From an uncultured Sulfitobacter sp. (GTDB taxonomy: Bacteria > Pseudomonadota > Alphaproteobacteria > Rhodobacterales > Rhodobacteraceae): DNA of 64,000 nt. The DNA is taken from contig NZ_CANMQD010000002.1 in assembly GCF_947499945.1 (NCBI RefSeq), positions 1 to 64,000 of the forward strand, read 5' to 3'. Shown here one piece after another: positions 62,510-64,000 of the stretch. The stretch's first letter is position 1, and each line of letters begins with the position of its first letter. The translations under genes were made by a program, and so were the position numbers. The notes beneath the pieces were generated by a model. It was not told where the DNA came from, did not search any database, and worked only from the letters and a program-made list of their open reading frames with translations.

Positions 62510-63604
62510 TTACTGCGGGATGTCGCCTTCGATGCCTTCAACGTAGAAGTTCATGCCGGCCAATGTGCCGTCATCTGCTGTCTCGCCGTCTGCCAAGAAC
62601 GCTGTGCCGTCTTGCTTGTTCAGCGGACCTGTGAAGGCGTGGTATGAGCCGTCGGCGAGGGATGCTTTGAGGGCAAGTGCCTGCTCCTTTACATCTGCGG
62701 GAACCGCGTCGGAGATTTCACCGATGCCGACCATGCCTGCGCCGATGCCGTCCCATGTATCCGTTGAGGACCATGTGCCGTCTTTGACTGCCTGAACACG
62801 GGCGATGTAGTAGGGAGCCCAGTCATCGATGATTGACGAGACGCGCGGGAACGGTGCGTACTGGCCCATGTCAGACGCTTGGCCGAATGTGATTACGTTG
62901 CCCGCTTCTTGAGCAGCTGCCTGTGGTGCTGTGGAGTCTGTGTGTTGCAGAACCACGTCAGCGCCTTGCTCGATCAGGACCTTGGCTGCGTCCGCTTCTT
63001 TTGCGGGGTCGAACCATGTGTAGGCCCAGACAATTTTAAACTGTACGTCAGGGTTAACTTTGCGTGCGTGGATAAAGGCAGAGTTGATGCCGCGGATGAC
63101 TTCGGGGATCGGGTAGGAGCCGATGTAGCCGATGATGTTTGACTTGGTCATGGAGCCAGCGATGTGGCCTTGGATCGCGCGACCTTCATAGAAGCGTGCG
63201 GAGTAGGTGGAAACGTTGTCTGCGCGTTTGTAGCCTGTGGCGTGCTCGAACTTCACGTTCGGGAACTTCTTTGCCACGTTGATGGTCGGGTCCATGTAGC
63301 CGAAGGAGGTGGTAAAGATCAGCTCGGCGCCGTCGAGTGCCATTTGTGTCATTACACGCTCGGAGTCAGGGCCCTCGGCCACGCTCTCGACGAAGACGGT
63401 CTCGACGCTGTCGCCGAATTCTTTTTCAACGGCAAGGCGGCCCTTGTCGTGCTCAAAGGTCCAGCCACCGTCACCGATGGGACCGACGTAGACAAAGCCG
63501 ACTTTTGTCTTGGCGTGGCCGTCGGCAAAGGCGGATGTGCCCATGGATGCGGCAAGTGCCGTGCCGAGCAGCAGTTTGGCCGCGGCGCGTTTGGTGAATG
63601 TCAT
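62510..63604 (-). CDS. BMP-family ABC transporter substrate-binding protein
   Basis: The 364-residue periplasmic protein has a signal peptide (MTFTKRAAAKLLLGTALAAS, cut after AFA about 26) and BMP/PnrA-type features: VGFVYVGPIGDGGWTFEHDK, SFGYMDPTINVAKKFPNVKF, ADVVLQHTDSTAPQAA and FGQASDM. The family binds nucleosides or purines. I choose the ATG at 63604; upstream codons to 63715 lack a signal-peptide-compatible start. It is followed upstream (on the minus strand) by its permease gene, 40 bases away. Confidence 0.9.
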   Translation of the reverse strand: MTFTKRAAAKLLLGTALAASMGTSAFADGHAKTKVGFVYVGPIGDGGWTFEHDKGRLAVEKEFGDSVETVFVESVAEGPDSERVMTQMALDGAELIFTTSFGYMDPTINVAKKFPNVKFEHATGYKRADNVSTYSARFYEGRAIQGHIAGSMTKSNIIGYIGSYPIPEVIRGINSAFIHARKVNPDVQFKIVWAYTWFDPAKEADAAKVLIEQGADVVLQHTDSTAPQAAAQEAGNVITFGQASDMGQYAPFPRVSSIIDDWAPYYIARVQAVKDGTWSSTDTWDGIGAGMVGIGEISDAVPADVKEQALALKASLADGSYHAFTGPLNKQDGTAFLADGETADDGTLAGMNFYVEGIEGDIPQ

Positions 63605-63644
63605 GTGAGAAGTCTCCCCAGAGTGTTGTTCAAGCAGATATGCC

Positions 63645-64000
63645 TCAGGACGAGGCGTGGAATATGCGTCCCAGTGATCCCGGTGCGGCGCTGCGGGAGC
63701 GCGACAGAAACACAAGGACGATAATGGTTATGACGTAAGGCGACATTGCCAGATATTCGACGGGAATGGCAACGCCTGCGCCCTGAAGATTCAGCTGTAA
63801 TTGCACAAGACCGCCGAAAAGATAGGCACCCGCCAGCACGCGCAGGGGCCGCCATGAGGCGAATACCACCAGCGCGAGTGCGATCCAGCCGATGCCAGCG
63901 GTCATGCCTTCGGTCCATTGGGGTACGCGGATCAAGCTGATGTATGCTCCGCCCATACCGGCGCATGCGCCGCCGAACATGATGGCCAGTGTGCGGATAC
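63645..64000 (-). CDS. ABC transporter permease (BMP-associated), C-terminal part
   Basis: Only the last 117 codons are inside the window; the gene continues past the right edge. The segment reads MFGGACAGMGGAYISLIRVP, MTAGIGWIALALVVFASWRP and AMSPYVITIIVLVFLSRSRS, the end of a second permease of nucleoside-type ABC importers (NupQ/YufQ-like). At least three helices are visible. It is upstream of, and cotranscribed with, the BMP-binding protein. Confidence 0.85.
   Translation of the reverse strand, partial: IRTLAIMFGGACAGMGGAYISLIRVPQWTEGMTAGIGWIALALVVFASWRPLRVLAGAYLFGGLVQLQLNLQGAGVAIPVEYLAMSPYVITIIVLVFLSRSRSAAPGSLGRIFHASS

Overview
The window looks like chromosome (or a large replicon) of a marine Roseobacter-group alphaproteobacterium. 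The basis is the combination of two TRAP transporters, an FrcBCA-type sugar ABC system with a ROK repressor, GcvT-fused FAD dehydrogenases, a Rhodobacteraceae-style Hint-domain protein and moderately high GC. No rRNA or ribosomal protein gene fixes the species. Many genes are broken by single stops or one-base frameshifts, and mobile-element debris is common, so the genome is decaying or the assembly carries indel errors.

Layout. Positions 1-1.7 kb hold IS3-family debris. At 1.7-3.7 kb is a protein joining a papain-like protease to a serine alpha/beta hydrolase. At 4.3-9.9 kb is a sugar locus: a lyxose-isomerase-family enzyme and a ROK repressor on the minus strand, divergent from a binding protein, permease, ATPase and a sugar kinase cut by an in-frame TAG. 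At 10.3-15.8 kb a LysR regulator, an amidase and a TRAP transporter form one locus. At 16.0-18.0 kb lie a broken SDR and a broken cytochrome P450. A second TRAP transporter occupies 18.5-21.7 kb.

The metabolic centre is 21.9-32.4 kb: catB-benABCD, a LysR regulator, catA, then a 128-residue SCP2-like protein, an alpha/beta hydrolase, a beta-keto acid cleavage enzyme (BKACE) and a BenE-type benzoate transporter. catC, pcaIJ and pcaF are absent from the cluster. The gene set suggests benzoate to catechol to muconate to 3-oxoadipate, followed by BKACE cleavage with acetyl-CoA (giving acetoacetate and succinyl-CoA) instead of CoA transfer and thiolysis. A palindrome of the form GGTAT-N6-ATACC stands before catB and again, with a related copy, in the divergent catA promoter region, so both transcription units probably share one regulator. 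At 32.4-36.2 kb a glutamine-synthetase-like ligase, a phthalate-type Rieske oxygenase and an IclR regulator form another probable catabolic unit.

From 36.2 to 47.5 kb is a gene-poor, decayed mobile region: mobilisation-gene remnants, two related broken tyrosine integrases, and a 24-bp repeat (one mismatch) of the 3' end of tRNA-Gln(UUG). The two repeat copies are about 8 kb apart, which fits tandem integrative elements at one tRNA site. Inside lie a frameshifted Hint-domain protein, a kinase-fold protein, a protein with 23 perfect TKGSGSGG repeats, a small secreted protein and an IS5 fragment.

From 47.6 kb ordinary chromosomal genes resume: a BON-MscS channel, a quinone reductase, an SH3-domain protein, and a plus-strand group of D-2-hydroxyacid dehydrogenase, gamma-glutamyltransferase, GlcD-like oxidase and dimethylglycine-dehydrogenase-like protein. 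A minus-strand, translationally coupled trio follows (amino-acid oxidase, DUF938 methyltransferase, GH25 lysozyme lipoprotein), then a glutathione transferase, an EamA exporter and the start of a BMP-type nucleoside ABC importer that runs off the right edge.
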